A stretch of DNA of 64,000 bases, from NCBI RefSeq assembly GCF_900289145.1, contig NZ_OKQO01000007.1, positions 124,001-188,000 of the forward strand, read 5' to 3'. The DNA is from Neobittarella massiliensis (ex Bilen et al. 2018) (GTDB lineage Bacteria > Bacillota > Clostridia > Oscillospirales > Ruminococcaceae). Below, in pieces: positions 8,397 through 17,240 of this stretch. The translations under genes and the position numbers were made by a program. The notes under the pieces were generated by a model. The model searched no databases and had not been told where the DNA came from. It worked only from the letters and a program-made list of their open reading frames with translations. Each line of letters begins with the position of its first letter. Within the stretch, counting starts at the first letter, position 1.

Positions 8397-11300
8397 TTAG
8401 TGGTGCTGGCCGCGGCGCTTTTTGAGCACTGCCGCTGCCCCCAACGAAAGTACCAGCACCGCCAGCGCCGACAGACCGGCCAGGTTGTCGCCGGTGTTGG
8501 CTGTTTCGCTGTACACCGCGTCTACCGGCCAGGAGACTGCCGCCTGGGCCCGGGGGCCGTTTTTGGCCTCGGTGACCTGGCCGTCGGGGTCCTCGCCGGC
8601 AGCGGCCGCCGTGTTGACGATCTCTTTCGGCGGCTCTTGGGGCGGGTCATCTATCTGTATTTGTACCCGGTAGCGCAGGGTGTAGGTCTCGCCGCCGTAC
8701 AGGCGGGCGATGGGCACCGTCAGGGTGTGGGCCGCCGGGTCGTAGACCTGGGCGGCACTCACAGCATGTGCCGAGCCGTCGGGGTAGATCAGTTGGATGC
8801 TGTCCAGATCCAGTGCCAATTCGCTGGGCAGGTAGTCGAAAATAAACACATTTTTCCACAGCGAGCCGGGTTTGGGATTGGAGAGCTTCACCTCGTAGCT
8901 GAGCAGGTCGTCCAGGTGGCTATCCCCCCTGTCAGTCAGGTTCTGCACTTCTTTTTCCAGTTCGGGCTCGGGGTCGGTGGGCAGGATACCACTGCCGCCC
9001 GGGTCGCTGCCGTCGGGCTTATCGCCGTCTATGGGGTAGGCCGGGTCGGGGGTGTCGATATAGATCAGGCCGCTGTCGGGGTCGGTACCATCGCCGCCGC
9101 CAGAACCGCTGCCGCCACCGCCGCTGCCATCAGAACCACCGGAACCGCCGTTGGGCCAGGAGCTGCCGCCGGCGGGGAAATAGGGGTCGCCGGGCTTGTA
9201 GGAGATGGAGTCGATACCGCCGCCGGAGCCGCCGCCCGAACCACCGGAGCCACCGGAACCGCCGCTGCCGTCTGAACCACCGGAGCCCGAGCCGCCACTG
9301 CCGCCCGAGCCGCCGCCACCGGGCTTGTAGCCGATGGCCTCGGCGGTGTTGCCGATATCTTTGCCCACCGCCTCGGGGGCGACGGTCACCTCGAACGAGA
9401 AGACGTATTTTTGGCCGCCGTACACCTCGCCCACATACACAGAGATGATGCGGGTCACCGGGTCGTAGGCGCTGTCGGATACCAGGATGCGGGTGCCGTC
9501 GGGTTTTTGCAGCACCATGCTGCCGGGGACCAGTATCAGGCCGGCGGGCAGCTTATCCCGCACGGCCACCTCTTTCCACAGCGAGCCGGGGCGGCGGTTC
9601 TCCACCTCTATCTCGTAGCGGATGCGGTCGTCCACGTGGGTCTGGCCCTCGTTGCGGTCCAGGTTCTGCCCGGTCTTGTGGATCTCGGGCCGCGGGTCGT
9701 GGGGCAGCACCTGGCCGCCGCCGGCAGGTGTTGTCGGGTCGGAGGACACAGTGAGCTCGCTGTCGGCGCTGCCAGAGCCGTCGGGGCCGCCGGGACCGTA
9801 ACTGCCCGAGCCGGTGGCGATGTTGGTAATGTCTTTAAACTGCTCGTCGGCACCGGGTTCACCGGTCTCGCTCTTTACCCGCACTTTAAAAGTGAGGATA
9901 TACTGCTCGCTGCCGTGGACATCGCCCACCGGCACAGACAACAGGCCGTTTTGCAGGGTGTACTCCGCCTCTGTCAGCTGGTGGGGCTGGTCGTCGCGCG
10001 GGCCCTGCAGGCGCAACGTATCGGTCAAAAGCTCCACGCCGGCCGGCAGCTGGTCGCGGATGACGACCTCTTTCCACAGCGAGCCGGGCAGCTTGTTTTT
10101 GGCGGTGATGGTGTACTCCAAAAGATCGTCCGGGCGGGTGGGGCCATCGGGGTGATCGCTGTTGACAGCGCCTTTAGAGAGCTCGGCATCGGGCTTTAAG
10201 GTACCGTCGGGTGCCACCACAAGGGTAAAGGTCTCCTCGCGCTCGGTAAAGGCGCCGTTGGCCGGCTTTTTCACCGTGATGGTGGTGGTGCCGCTGCCCT
10301 TGATGTGTACCTTGCCCTGCTCGTCGACCACCGCCACATTGGGGTTGCTGGAGGCATACTGGGTGGCGGAGGTGTTGCTACTGTCCACCTTTAGGGGGAA
10401 CCAGTCGTCGTCGCCGGCAAAATCGGCGTAGTCTTTTTGCAGGGTGCCGCCGTCGGGCACCAGCACCGGGGCCGAGCTGTCGGTGTCGTCGTACACGTCT
10501 AAACTGGGCTCGATGGGGGTAATGACCGTCTCAACCGCCGGGGTGCCGATGCTCTCGAGGTAGTTTTTATCGGGCAGGTATTTGACCGAGACCTGGTGCT
10601 TGCCGTCGGCGGTGGCTTTGGGCACCCAGTCGTCGTGCTCGCTGGGCACAAAGTCGTAGCTGAACACCGTGTGATAGCGGCCGCCGGCGCCGGCGGCGGT
10701 ACCAAAAGTGGCGTTGCCGTCGGGCTCGCTGCTGTCCACCAGGGGGATGGGGTCGCCCACCGGCTCGCCGTCGATGTACAGCTGGGCGGCGCCGGTGGGG
10801 GCCGCACAGGTCTTGGCGGTATCCTCGCCGCTGACAAAGTCGGCGGTGATGTGCAGCGTCTGGTCGGACGCGTCGGTGACCGACGCGTCGCGGCTGACGG
10901 ACACCGACGTATGTGATGCCACCGGGTTTATGGTCACCGTGCCGTAACCGCGGTGCCCCCAGTAGCTGTTGTTAAAGGGAGCTACCATAGAGTACTGGGT
11001 GGAGGTCATGGTGAGGCGGTAGGTGCCGCTGTCCACCGGCAGGCTGGTGGCCGACTCAGCCGATTCCTCCCCCGCCAGCTGGCCGTCCTCGCCGTAGGGC
11101 TGGTACTTGTACAGCACATAGGACGGTTGGTCGAGCACTTTGGGTATGCTCTCGTCGGTGGTGATGGGGTGGTCGGCAAAGTCAAACGGCGTGGTGGCGA
11201 CGCCGTCGTAATCCTTTTGGCCCTGGTAGCCGGCGCCCGGCAGGTCAAACTCCACATAGCGCTTTAAAAAAGAGGTGCCGTTATCGGCCACGTTGGTGAT

Positions 11301-12818
11301 AAAGAAGGTATCGAGCTTTTGGGGCTCGCTGACGCTGTCTTTGCGCACCGACAGCTCCACCGCCACCTCTTTGCCGGCGGTGTCTTTGGGCAGCCACAGG
11401 TACAGCTTAGAATTTTCGTCGAGCACATAGGGCGAGCCGTAGTCGTTGGGCGCGCCGGCGATCTTCACATCGAAACCGGCGATATCGTAGTTTTTCATCT
11501 CGTCGCCGGAAAGGTCGATGGTGGTCATAAACACCTGTTGGCTGTGGTCGTCGTCGCCGTAGGCGCCGCCGTTGCCGGGAATGCTGTCGAACTTGCCGGG
11601 ACCGGACAGCCGCACCGAGCCGCCGGTGACCACCACATAGCCGCCGGTACCGCCGATATCCATAAAGGCAGCGCCGCCGACCGTGGAATCGGGCAGCACG
11701 GTGCCGCCGGTTATTTTGATGGTCTTGCCGGTGTTGGTGCCGCCGCAGCCCTTACCGATGGCGTTGCCGTGGGTATAACTTTTGGCCTTGATGAGACCGC
11801 CGTTGATGGTCATGTCGCCGGCCAGCGTGCTCGACTGCACCGGGGCGGCATTGACCCCGCCGTTATAGATGGCGTCGGGCAGTTTGTAATCGGTATAGCC
11901 ATTTTGCATACCGCCATAGATGGTGCAGCCGCCGCCGATGCCGCCGCCATGATAAGAGCCGTAGGCGTCGATCTTGCCGGCATTAAAATACATTTCGGTA
12001 CCGCTGCCGCCGATGCCGCCGCCGATACCGCAGCCGGCGCCACCGTAATTGGAGGTCGGGCCATAGGCAATAGCGGTGACGTCACCGCCGTTAAAGGTCA
12101 TGAGACCGGAACTCTCGCGGGGGCCGCTGCCGATGGCCGCAGAGCGCCAGCCGCCCTTGACTGTCAGGGTGCCGGGGTCGTTGCTGTCCAGGCTGGCAAT
12201 GGGGTCGCCGGCGTGCAGCTGGCGGCCGCCGACAAGGGTGACGTCGGCGCCTATTTTGCCCTGCTCGGGCACCACCGGCACACCGTTTACATCCATGTTG
12301 CGCACCCCGTCGTCGATGGTGAGGATGGAGCCCTCGCCGCAGCGCAGGCCGGGGAATTGCACACCGGTGCTGGCATAGGCAGAGGCATCTAAAATATTGT
12401 CGGTGCCGTCGGCCAGAGTGATGTGGCAGGAGGTCTTGTTTTGCACCTGATCGCCGCTGGTGGCAAAGGTGCCGCCAGCGGTATCCATGGAATTGGTGAC
12501 GATGTCAAACGGCTGCTTGGCCGCGATGTTGACCCCGGACAGGGTGACATCGGCGTGCACCCCGGCCAACACCTGGATGCCGGTGCCGTTGGGGGAAGTG
12601 GGGTCCTGGTTCTTTATGGTCAGCGGGGTGTCGGTCATGACCTTGAGCAGGCCGCCCTCGAGCCGGTAGTCGCTCCCCTGCACGCCGCCGGTCACCAGAA
12701 AGCCGCCGATGGAAACGGACTGGGGCTCGGCAAAAACGGCCGCCGGCAGAGCCGCGGCCATCAGGGCTGCACTGAGTATCAGCGCCATAAATTTTTGGCG
12801 CCGCACCTTGTTTTTCAC
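8397..12818 (-). CDS. Giant cell-surface adhesin-like protein with DUF11 repeats and sortase-like tail
   Basis: 1473 residues. The GTG start follows AGGAGG. A signal peptide covers about residues 1-31. The N-terminal third is Gly-rich beta-helix-like sequence. Ig-like segments and a BIG2-like domain (about 800-870) follow, then three DUF11-type modules (about 875-1010, 1043-1160, 1283-1395), each with the motif PGSLWK. A long Gly/Ser linker (about 1163-1250) separates the second and third modules. The tail reads SETANTGD, a hydrophobic helix, then KKRRGQHH: a cell-wall sorting signal with NTGD in place of LPxTG. DUF11 modules often form isopeptide-stabilised stalks; adhesion is inferred. No sortase gene is in the window. 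Confidence 0.85.
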   Translation of the reverse strand: MKNKVRRQKFMALILSAALMAAALPAAVFAEPQSVSIGGFLVTGGVQGSDYRLEGGLLKVMTDTPLTIKNQDPTSPNGTGIQVLAGVHADVTLSGVNIAAKQPFDIVTNSMDTAGGTFATSGDQVQNKTSCHITLADGTDNILDASAYASTGVQFPGLRCGEGSILTIDDGVRNMDVNGVPVVPEQGKIGADVTLVGGRQLHAGDPIASLDSNDPGTLTVKGGWRSAAIGSGPRESSGLMTFNGGDVTAIAYGPTSNYGGAGCGIGGGIGGSGTEMYFNAGKIDAYGSYHGGGIGGGCTIYGGMQNGYTDYKLPDAIYNGGVNAAPVQSSTLAGDMTINGGLIKAKSYTHGNAIGKGCGGTNTGKTIKITGGTVLPDSTVGGAAFMDIGGTGGYVVVTGGSVRLSGPGKFDSIPGNGGAYGDDDHSQQVFMTTIDLSGDEMKNYDIAGFDVKIAGAPNDYGSPYVLDENSKLYLWLPKDTAGKEVAVELSVRKDSVSEPQKLDTFFITNVADNGTSFLKRYVEFDLPGAGYQGQKDYDGVATTPFDFADHPITTDESIPKVLDQPSYVLYKYQPYGEDGQLAGEESAESATSLPVDSGTYRLTMTSTQYSMVAPFNNSYWGHRGYGTVTINPVASHTSVSVSRDASVTDASDQTLHITADFVSGEDTAKTCAAPTGAAQLYIDGEPVGDPIPLVDSSEPDGNATFGTAAGAGGRYHTVFSYDFVPSEHDDWVPKATADGKHQVSVKYLPDKNYLESIGTPAVETVITPIEPSLDVYDDTDSSAPVLVPDGGTLQKDYADFAGDDDWFPLKVDSSNTSATQYASSNPNVAVVDEQGKVHIKGSGTTTITVKKPANGAFTEREETFTLVVAPDGTLKPDAELSKGAVNSDHPDGPTRPDDLLEYTITAKNKLPGSLWKEVVIRDQLPAGVELLTDTLRLQGPRDDQPHQLTEAEYTLQNGLLSVPVGDVHGSEQYILTFKVRVKSETGEPGADEQFKDITNIATGSGSYGPGGPDGSGSADSELTVSSDPTTPAGGGQVLPHDPRPEIHKTGQNLDRNEGQTHVDDRIRYEIEVENRRPGSLWKEVAVRDKLPAGLILVPGSMVLQKPDGTRILVSDSAYDPVTRIISVYVGEVYGGQKYVFSFEVTVAPEAVGKDIGNTAEAIGYKPGGGGSGGSGGSGSGGSDGSGGSGGSGGSGGGSGGGIDSISYKPGDPYFPAGGSSWPNGGSGGSDGSGGGGSGSGGGDGTDPDSGLIYIDTPDPAYPIDGDKPDGSDPGGSGILPTDPEPELEKEVQNLTDRGDSHLDDLLSYEVKLSNPKPGSLWKNVFIFDYLPSELALDLDSIQLIYPDGSAHAVSAAQVYDPAAHTLTVPIARLYGGETYTLRYRVQIQIDDPPQEPPKEIVNTAAAAGEDPDGQVTEAKNGPRAQAAVSWPVDAVYSETANTGDNLAGLSALAVLVLSLGAAAVLKKRRGQHH

Positions 12819-12840
12819 TGTATATCTCCTCCTCTTATTG

Positions 12841-12935
12841 GGTACCGGGCGAGCTCGCGGGCCTGCTTAGCCGCAGAGCCGCCCATACCCAAAGAGGCGC
12901 CGTCTATGACGGCGCACATCGGGCTGCTGGTATAA
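12841..12935 (-). promoter_or_regulatory. Structured 5' leader of the surface-protein mRNA
   Basis: On the minus strand this segment folds into nested GC-rich hairpins: GCGCCGTC...GACGGCGC, and GGGTA-TGGGCG...CGCCC-GGTACCC enclosing GCTC-TGCGG...CCGCGAGC. It ends only a few nt before the AGGAGG of the surface-protein gene, so folding could affect translation. It does not match the c-di-GMP (GEMM) or other riboswitch consensus sequences I know. Confidence 0.5.
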
Positions 12936-12976
12936 CCATACTTTTTCATTCATTTTTAATATTGGAGTATATGCAC

Positions 12977-13007
12977 AAAAAAGGCGATCTGTTTTTCACA
13001 GATCGCC
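12977..13007 (-). terminator. Intrinsic terminator inside the surface-protein leader
   Basis: GGCGATCTGT (12983-12992) and ACAGATCGCC (12998-13007) form a perfect 10-bp stem with a 5-nt loop, followed on the minus strand by T6. It lies ~50 nt downstream of a strong minus-strand promoter and ~160 nt before the start codon, so it may act as an attenuator. Confidence 0.75.
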
Positions 13008-13062
13008 CTATAAATTGCTATTTATATAATATTTACTTTTTAGAACGGAAAAGTATAGTTAT

Positions 13063-13090
13063 ATTTTAACAAATTATATAATTATGTCAA
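13063..13090 (-). promoter_or_regulatory. Sigma-A-type promoter of the surface-protein gene
   Basis: On the minus strand: consensus TTGACA (13090-13085), a 16-nt spacer and TAAAAT (13068-13063), in a strongly AT-rich block. The predicted start near 13056 gives a leader of ~235 nt. Confidence 0.75.
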
Positions 13091-13151
13091 GCTTTCCTGC
13101 AAAATGTCTATTTTATTTTTACAATATGTGACTTTAGGTATCTTCTCTAAA

Positions 13152-13197
13152 CGCTGCGGGCCCGCACCTGTGAGGGAACAGGTGCGGGCCCGCAGCG
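13152..13197 (-). terminator. 20-bp perfect hairpin ending the envelope operon
   Basis: Arms 13152-13171 and 13178-13197 are exact complements with a 6-nt loop. It lies just past the stop codon of the minus-strand operon. The T-tract is weak, so it could instead protect the RNA 3' end. Confidence 0.6.
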
Positions 13198-13245
13198 CTT
13201 GGATCTTGAGATATAATAAGGTGATTGTGAAAGGTGAAACTGCGG

Positions 13246-14328
13246 TCAGTGGCCGCAGCAGTCACGGCTGGAGGAAGGTTTGGCCGCCGGGCCCACTGCC
13301 CGGCGTATGGTGCCCAGCTGGGCAAAGATCGCCACGCCGCCGCTGATGAGCAGCATGAGGTAAAAGCTGATGCCGCGGCTGAGCATCATGGCCGGCAGCA
13401 GGGCGGCGGTGGGGAAAAAGATCTTAAACAGGGTCATGAATCCGCCCTCGGAAGCGCCCACCGCACCGGGCAGCGGCAGCGAGCCCACCGCCAGCGCCAA
13501 AATGGCCTGCATGGCCAACACTTCGACCATGCCGAACTGGGTAAAGCCAAAGGCGCGGTACACGAAGTAGGGCACCAGATAGGTAAAGCTGAGCTGGAAG
13601 ATGGTAGCCAGCAACACCCCCAGCAGGATACCGGGTTTTTGGCGCAGATATTTGGCGCCGTCGCGGTACTCGCTGATCTGCTCGTCGACACTGTCGAGCA
13701 GCTTTTGCGGGTCTTTTAAGATGTGCAGCTTGTGCAGTACCCGCACCCCCCAGCGCACCATGCGGCGGGCCAGGTTTTGCGAGAACACGGCGGTGAGGAT
13801 GACCCCCAGCAGGATGACGTTGATGACCACCCCGTAGAGCAGCAGCACCCAGATGCCGCCGGCGTTTTTCCCCACGAATTGGGGGCGCAGCAAAAAGGTG
13901 ACGAGCGCGTACCCCAGCTGTACCACCTGGTACACCGAGATGAGGATGAGGATGGTCAGCGAGGAGTGGGAGAGATTAACGCCGTCTTTTTTCATGTGGT
14001 ACAGCTGCATGGGCTGCCCGCCGGAAGCCGACGGCGTGATGGAGCTGTAGTAAAAGCCGATAAAGCTGTATTTGTAGCAGCGCAAAAAGGGCAGCTTGCG
14101 CCCCAGCGACCCCAGCACGATCTTGATGCTGGTGGCCTCGCTGGCGATATAGAGGAACATGCTGGCCACTGCCGCCAACAGCCACACCGGGTTTACCGCG
14201 CGCACGGTCGCCATCAGCGCGCCCAGGTCGTTGCCCTTTAAAAACACGTAGAAGGTAGCGCCGATCAGAGCGGCCAAAAACAGAAGGCTGCCCAGATATT
14301 TTTTCTTGTCCTCGACGATAGCGCTCAT
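13246..14328 (-). CDS. MprF/YbhN-family integral membrane protein (LPG-synthase transmembrane region)
   Basis: 360 residues with about eight hydrophobic helices, matching the flippase-like UPF0104/YbhN family and the membrane half of MprF. The catalytic lysyl-transferase domain of MprF is absent. Relatives move or scramble lipids across the membrane. The ATG at 14328 overlaps the stop of the upstream deacetylase gene as ATGA, so translation is coupled. With a glycolipid glycosyltransferase and a deacetylase upstream, a role in exporting or flipping a glycolipid is a reasonable inference. Conserved family segments include SFIGFYYSSITPSASGGQP and LPGAVGASEGG. Confidence 0.88.
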   Translation of the reverse strand: MSAIVEDKKKYLGSLLFLAALIGATFYVFLKGNDLGALMATVRAVNPVWLLAAVASMFLYIASEATSIKIVLGSLGRKLPFLRCYKYSFIGFYYSSITPSASGGQPMQLYHMKKDGVNLSHSSLTILILISVYQVVQLGYALVTFLLRPQFVGKNAGGIWVLLLYGVVINVILLGVILTAVFSQNLARRMVRWGVRVLHKLHILKDPQKLLDSVDEQISEYRDGAKYLRQKPGILLGVLLATIFQLSFTYLVPYFVYRAFGFTQFGMVEVLAMQAILALAVGSLPLPGAVGASEGGFMTLFKIFFPTAALLPAMMLSRGISFYLMLLISGGVAIFAQLGTIRRAVGPAAKPSSSRDCCGH

Positions 14329-15041
14329 AGCTGCACCTGCTGCGGGGTGACAAAGTGGTAGCCCCGCCCCTTTAAGATGGGCAGCACCCGCGCCAGCGCC
14401 TGAATGGTGCGCGCTGGGGCGCCGGGAGCGCCGCCGGAATTTTCGCCCGCGTCGTGCAGGCAGATGATTGAGCCGCCTTTGACCCGCGCCAGCAGCTTGT
14501 CGGTGATGACGTCGGCGGTGGAGCGGGCGCTCCAGTCCTCGGCCATCACGCTCCACAGGATGGGGCGCATGCCGTAGCGCCGGGCCGTGGGCAGCGTGTG
14601 GGGGTTGGTGTAGCCCCACGGCGGCCGGTAGTAGCGGGGCGTTACCCCCATAGAGGCCAGTATCTGCACGCTCTGCGCGAACTCGTACTGGGTGTAGCGG
14701 CCGCTGCTCAGCCAGGCGCAGCGGTGCGAGAGCGCATGCAGCGCCACGGTGTGGCCCTCTGCCTGCATGCGCTTTATGATCGCGGGGTTTTCGCGGGCGT
14801 TGTCGGCCACCACGAAAAAGGTGGCGTGGACCTCCTCTTTTTTGAGCAGGTCTAAGAGCGCCGGGGTATAGCGGGGGTCGGGCCCGTCGTCGAAGGTGAG
14901 CATGACGGCGTTTTGCTGGGGGATGGTGCGCACCATGTCGCGGCGGATGCGCTTGTTATAAATGGTGGGCACTACCGTGTAGCCGGCGGCGCAGGCCGCG
15001 GTGACACCCAGTGCGGTGAGCAATAAGCTGTGTTTTGCCAT
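14325..15041 (-). CDS. Polysaccharide deacetylase (NodB homology domain)
   Basis: 238 residues with an N-terminal hydrophobic anchor (about 5-20) and an extracellular NodB domain. Motif 1 is TFDDGPD (D51, D52), motif 2 is HALSH (metal ligands H102 and H106), and motif 3 is RPPWG. These metal-dependent enzymes remove acetyl groups from GlcNAc in peptidoglycan or other glycans. It is the middle gene of a three-gene envelope operon: 92 bp after the glycosyltransferase and overlapping the next gene by 4 bp. The substrate may be peptidoglycan or a glycolipid; context slightly favours an envelope glycan. Confidence 0.92.
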   Translation of the reverse strand: MAKHSLLLTALGVTAACAAGYTVVPTIYNKRIRRDMVRTIPQQNAVMLTFDDGPDPRYTPALLDLLKKEEVHATFFVVADNARENPAIIKRMQAEGHTVALHALSHRCAWLSSGRYTQYEFAQSVQILASMGVTPRYYRPPWGYTNPHTLPTARRYGMRPILWSVMAEDWSARSTADVITDKLLARVKGGSIICLHDAGENSGGAPGAPARTIQALARVLPILKGRGYHFVTPQQVQL

Positions 15042-15133
15042 AGTCGTCGTCTCTCTCCTGTCTGTGCCCGGGCGGGGCCGCCGGTGCGGCGCGATCTATA
15101 AAAGTAAAAAGTTGGGGTGCTGTTGTTGCTGTT

Positions 15134-16270
15134 TTACTGGGCCACCCACTGGGCCGCTGCCGGGTAGCTGACAGCTGCCGGCTGGCCGGGGCGGTAGGTG
15201 CCGGTGCGGTACTGGGACACCGTTTTGACGATGGCCTGCGGGTCTACCGACTGTTTGAGCCGCCGCACATTTTGACGCAGGGTGCGCAGCTGCCGCTCAT
15301 CGCTCATGATGCGGCCGATCTCGGCCACGCAGCGCTGGGGTTTTTTGGGCAGTACCAGCCCGATCTGCTGCTTTTGGATAAAGCCGGCATTTTTTACCTC
15401 CTGCTGCAAAAACGGGGCGAACACCAGAATGGGCAGCTCGGAGAATACCGTCTCGAACAGGGTGATCCCGCCGGGCTTGGAAATGACCACATCGGCCTGC
15501 TGCATGTAGCGATACACCTGGTCGGTGTAGCCCACCACCTCGATATGGGGGTACTTGCCGTGCAGCTTTTGGTACAGCTCGTGGTTGTTGCCGGTGATGA
15601 TGGTGGTGGTGACCCCCTTGAGGTCGTTTAGGCCCTGGTAAAAGCTGCGCGACTTGGGCAGCAGGCCCAGGCCACCGCCCATGATGAGCAGCCGCTTACC
15701 GGTACGGGGGGCCCGCAGCGCCGAGTGGAACTGCTCCTTGACCGGAATGCCGCTGATGAGGATGCGCTCGGGCGACACCCCTTTTTCGATCAGGCTTTGG
15801 CGGATAGAGTCACAGGCCACCAGGTACACGTTGGTGTGGGGGTTGATCCACTCCCGGTGCGAGCTCACGTCGGTGATGCAGGTGATGAGGGGAATATCGC
15901 TGTGCTCCCGCTCTTTGTAGCGGCTGACCAGCTGCGAGCAAAACGGCAGCGTGGAGACGATCAGGTCGGGCTGGGCGGCGTCCATCAGCTGCACCAGCTT
16001 GGCGGCGAAATAGTGGTAAAACGGCGGCCGCACCGCACCGCGCTGATTTTCGCCCAATTTATAGTAGAGGTTATAGATGGGCGCGCCTTTGTCGGCCAGC
16101 AGCGCATAGGCGCTGTACAGCTTGTCGGCAGCTGTGCCGATGGTGTAGTCGAAGATATCCTGCACGGTGACGTTTACGTCGTCAAACTGCGCGCATATCT
16201 CCTCTGCCAGTGTTTTTGCCGCTGAAAAATGACCCATGCCGAACCGGCCAGTGAGTACCAGTACATTCAC
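15134..16270 (-). CDS. MGDG synthase/UgtP-like glycosyltransferase (GT28)
   Basis: 378 residues. The N-terminal motif TGRFGMGHFSAAKTL is the lipid-acceptor loop of the monogalactosyldiacylglycerol synthase / diacylglycerol glucosyltransferase family. The C-terminal donor-binding half has KPGGITLFETVFSELP, the UDP-sugar binding signature shared with MurG. It likely transfers a hexose from a UDP-sugar to diacylglycerol on the cytoplasmic face, making glycolipid or a lipoteichoic-acid anchor. The GTG start follows AGGAGG. It is first in an operon with a deacetylase and a YbhN-like membrane protein. Confidence 0.9.
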   Translation of the reverse strand: MNVLVLTGRFGMGHFSAAKTLAEEICAQFDDVNVTVQDIFDYTIGTAADKLYSAYALLADKGAPIYNLYYKLGENQRGAVRPPFYHYFAAKLVQLMDAAQPDLIVSTLPFCSQLVSRYKEREHSDIPLITCITDVSSHREWINPHTNVYLVACDSIRQSLIEKGVSPERILISGIPVKEQFHSALRAPRTGKRLLIMGGGLGLLPKSRSFYQGLNDLKGVTTTIITGNNHELYQKLHGKYPHIEVVGYTDQVYRYMQQADVVISKPGGITLFETVFSELPILVFAPFLQQEVKNAGFIQKQQIGLVLPKKPQRCVAEIGRIMSDERQLRTLRQNVRRLKQSVDPQAIVKTVSQYRTGTYRPGQPAAVSYPAAAQWVAQ

Positions 16271-16436
16271 AGCGCCCGCCTCCTCTTTTTCAAAACTTCC
16301 AAATTATCGCTGGGGCGCGTGCCAGACGCCCACTCTTTTTTGACTGTCTTTAGTATAGGCCCCAAATCTAAAATCCGGCTTAATCAAATCTGAAGAATTC
16401 TTAATTATTTCACTGCAAAATTCTTGAACGGCTTTT

Positions 16437-16922
16437 GGCGCGAGAGGTCAAATAGGGCTTGTGTATCTGGCAGGATACCGCTCCCCGCCGCGTTGCGCCA
16501 AAAGTGCAAAAATGCTGGCGGCCCAAGCTCGGCCGCCTCTTTTGCCGACTCTGTCGCCAAAAGCACCGCTTTTTTGCCACCAACTATTGCTGTCTGCTAC
16601 GCTCAGGTGGCGCGAGAGGTCAAATAGGGCTTGTGCATTTAATGAGATACCGCTCCCCGCCTGGTTGCGTCAAAAGCGCAAAAATGCTGGCGGCCCAAGC
16701 CCGGCCGCCTCTTTTGCCGACTCTGTCGCCAAAAGCACCGCTTTTTTGCCACCAACTATTGCTGTCTGCTACGCTCAGGGGGCGCGAGAGGTCAAATAGG
16801 GCTTGTGTGTATAGCGGGATACCGCTCCCCGCCGCGTTGCGCCAAAAGTGCAAAAATGCTGGCGGCCCAAGCCCGGCCGCCTCTTTTGCCGACTCTGTCG
16901 CCAAAAGCACCGCTTTTTTGCC
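16437..16922. repeat. Tandem repeat array A (three 172-bp units)
   Basis: Units start at 16437, 16609 and 16781 with an exact 172-bp period; the third ends at 16922. Units are near-identical except for a variable stretch after AGGGCTTGTG. Each contains GCGCGAGAGGTCAAATAGG, CTCCCCGCC, a GC-rich hairpin and CCAAAAGCACCGCTTTTTT. All three frames stay partly open, but no ribosome binding site or known protein is seen. Array B (39034-39460) shares the same blocks, so this is a dispersed element family. Confidence 0.88.
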
Positions 16923-17140
16923 TGGGTCGTCTGTTCTATATACTTTGCACTCCACTTCACTGGAGGAGCGCATATCTTATGGACGTGGGGCGTCTTTTGT
17001 TTGCGCGCCGCAGAACGAAAACATGGCCCGCCAAAACAGATAAAGCAGCGCATCCATATGGGCGGCGGGTACCCGGCGGCGACGCTTTTGGGGGCCGACA
17101 TTTTGTTGGGTTTTGGCCGACATCACATCCCCCCATAGCA

Positions 17141-17190
17141 AATAAAAAGGCCTAAAAATAGTCAAATGACTATTTTTAGGCCTTTTTATT
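17141..17190. terminator. 24-bp perfect palindrome, bidirectional terminator
   Basis: Arms 17141-17164 and 17167-17190 are exact complements with a 2-nt loop and carry an AAAAAGGCC/GGCCTTTTT core. It insulates array A from the amidohydrolase operon. Confidence 0.8.
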
Positions 17191-17217
17191 GTAATCTCTG
17201 GCCGCCTCCCTTATGCT
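17189..17217 (+). promoter_or_regulatory. Possible promoter of the amidohydrolase operon
   Basis: TTGTAA (17189-17194), a 17-nt spacer and TATGCT (17212-17217), just before the GGAGG of the first gene. This would give a very short leader. Confidence 0.4.
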
Positions 17218-17240
17218 TTACTCAAAAGGAGGTATTCCCC

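Noticed and set aside
9060-9330. GC-rich microsatellite in the adhesin gene
   Set aside because: It stays in frame and encodes a Gly/Ser linker between DUF11 modules, so it is part of the protein.
12841-12935. Cyclic di-GMP riboswitch before the adhesin
   Set aside because: The GEMM tetraloop/receptor and conserved junction sequences are absent; only generic GC-rich stems are seen.
16437-16922. CRISPR array
   Set aside because: Units are 172 bp with conserved interior and no unique ~30-bp spacers; no cas genes are in the window.
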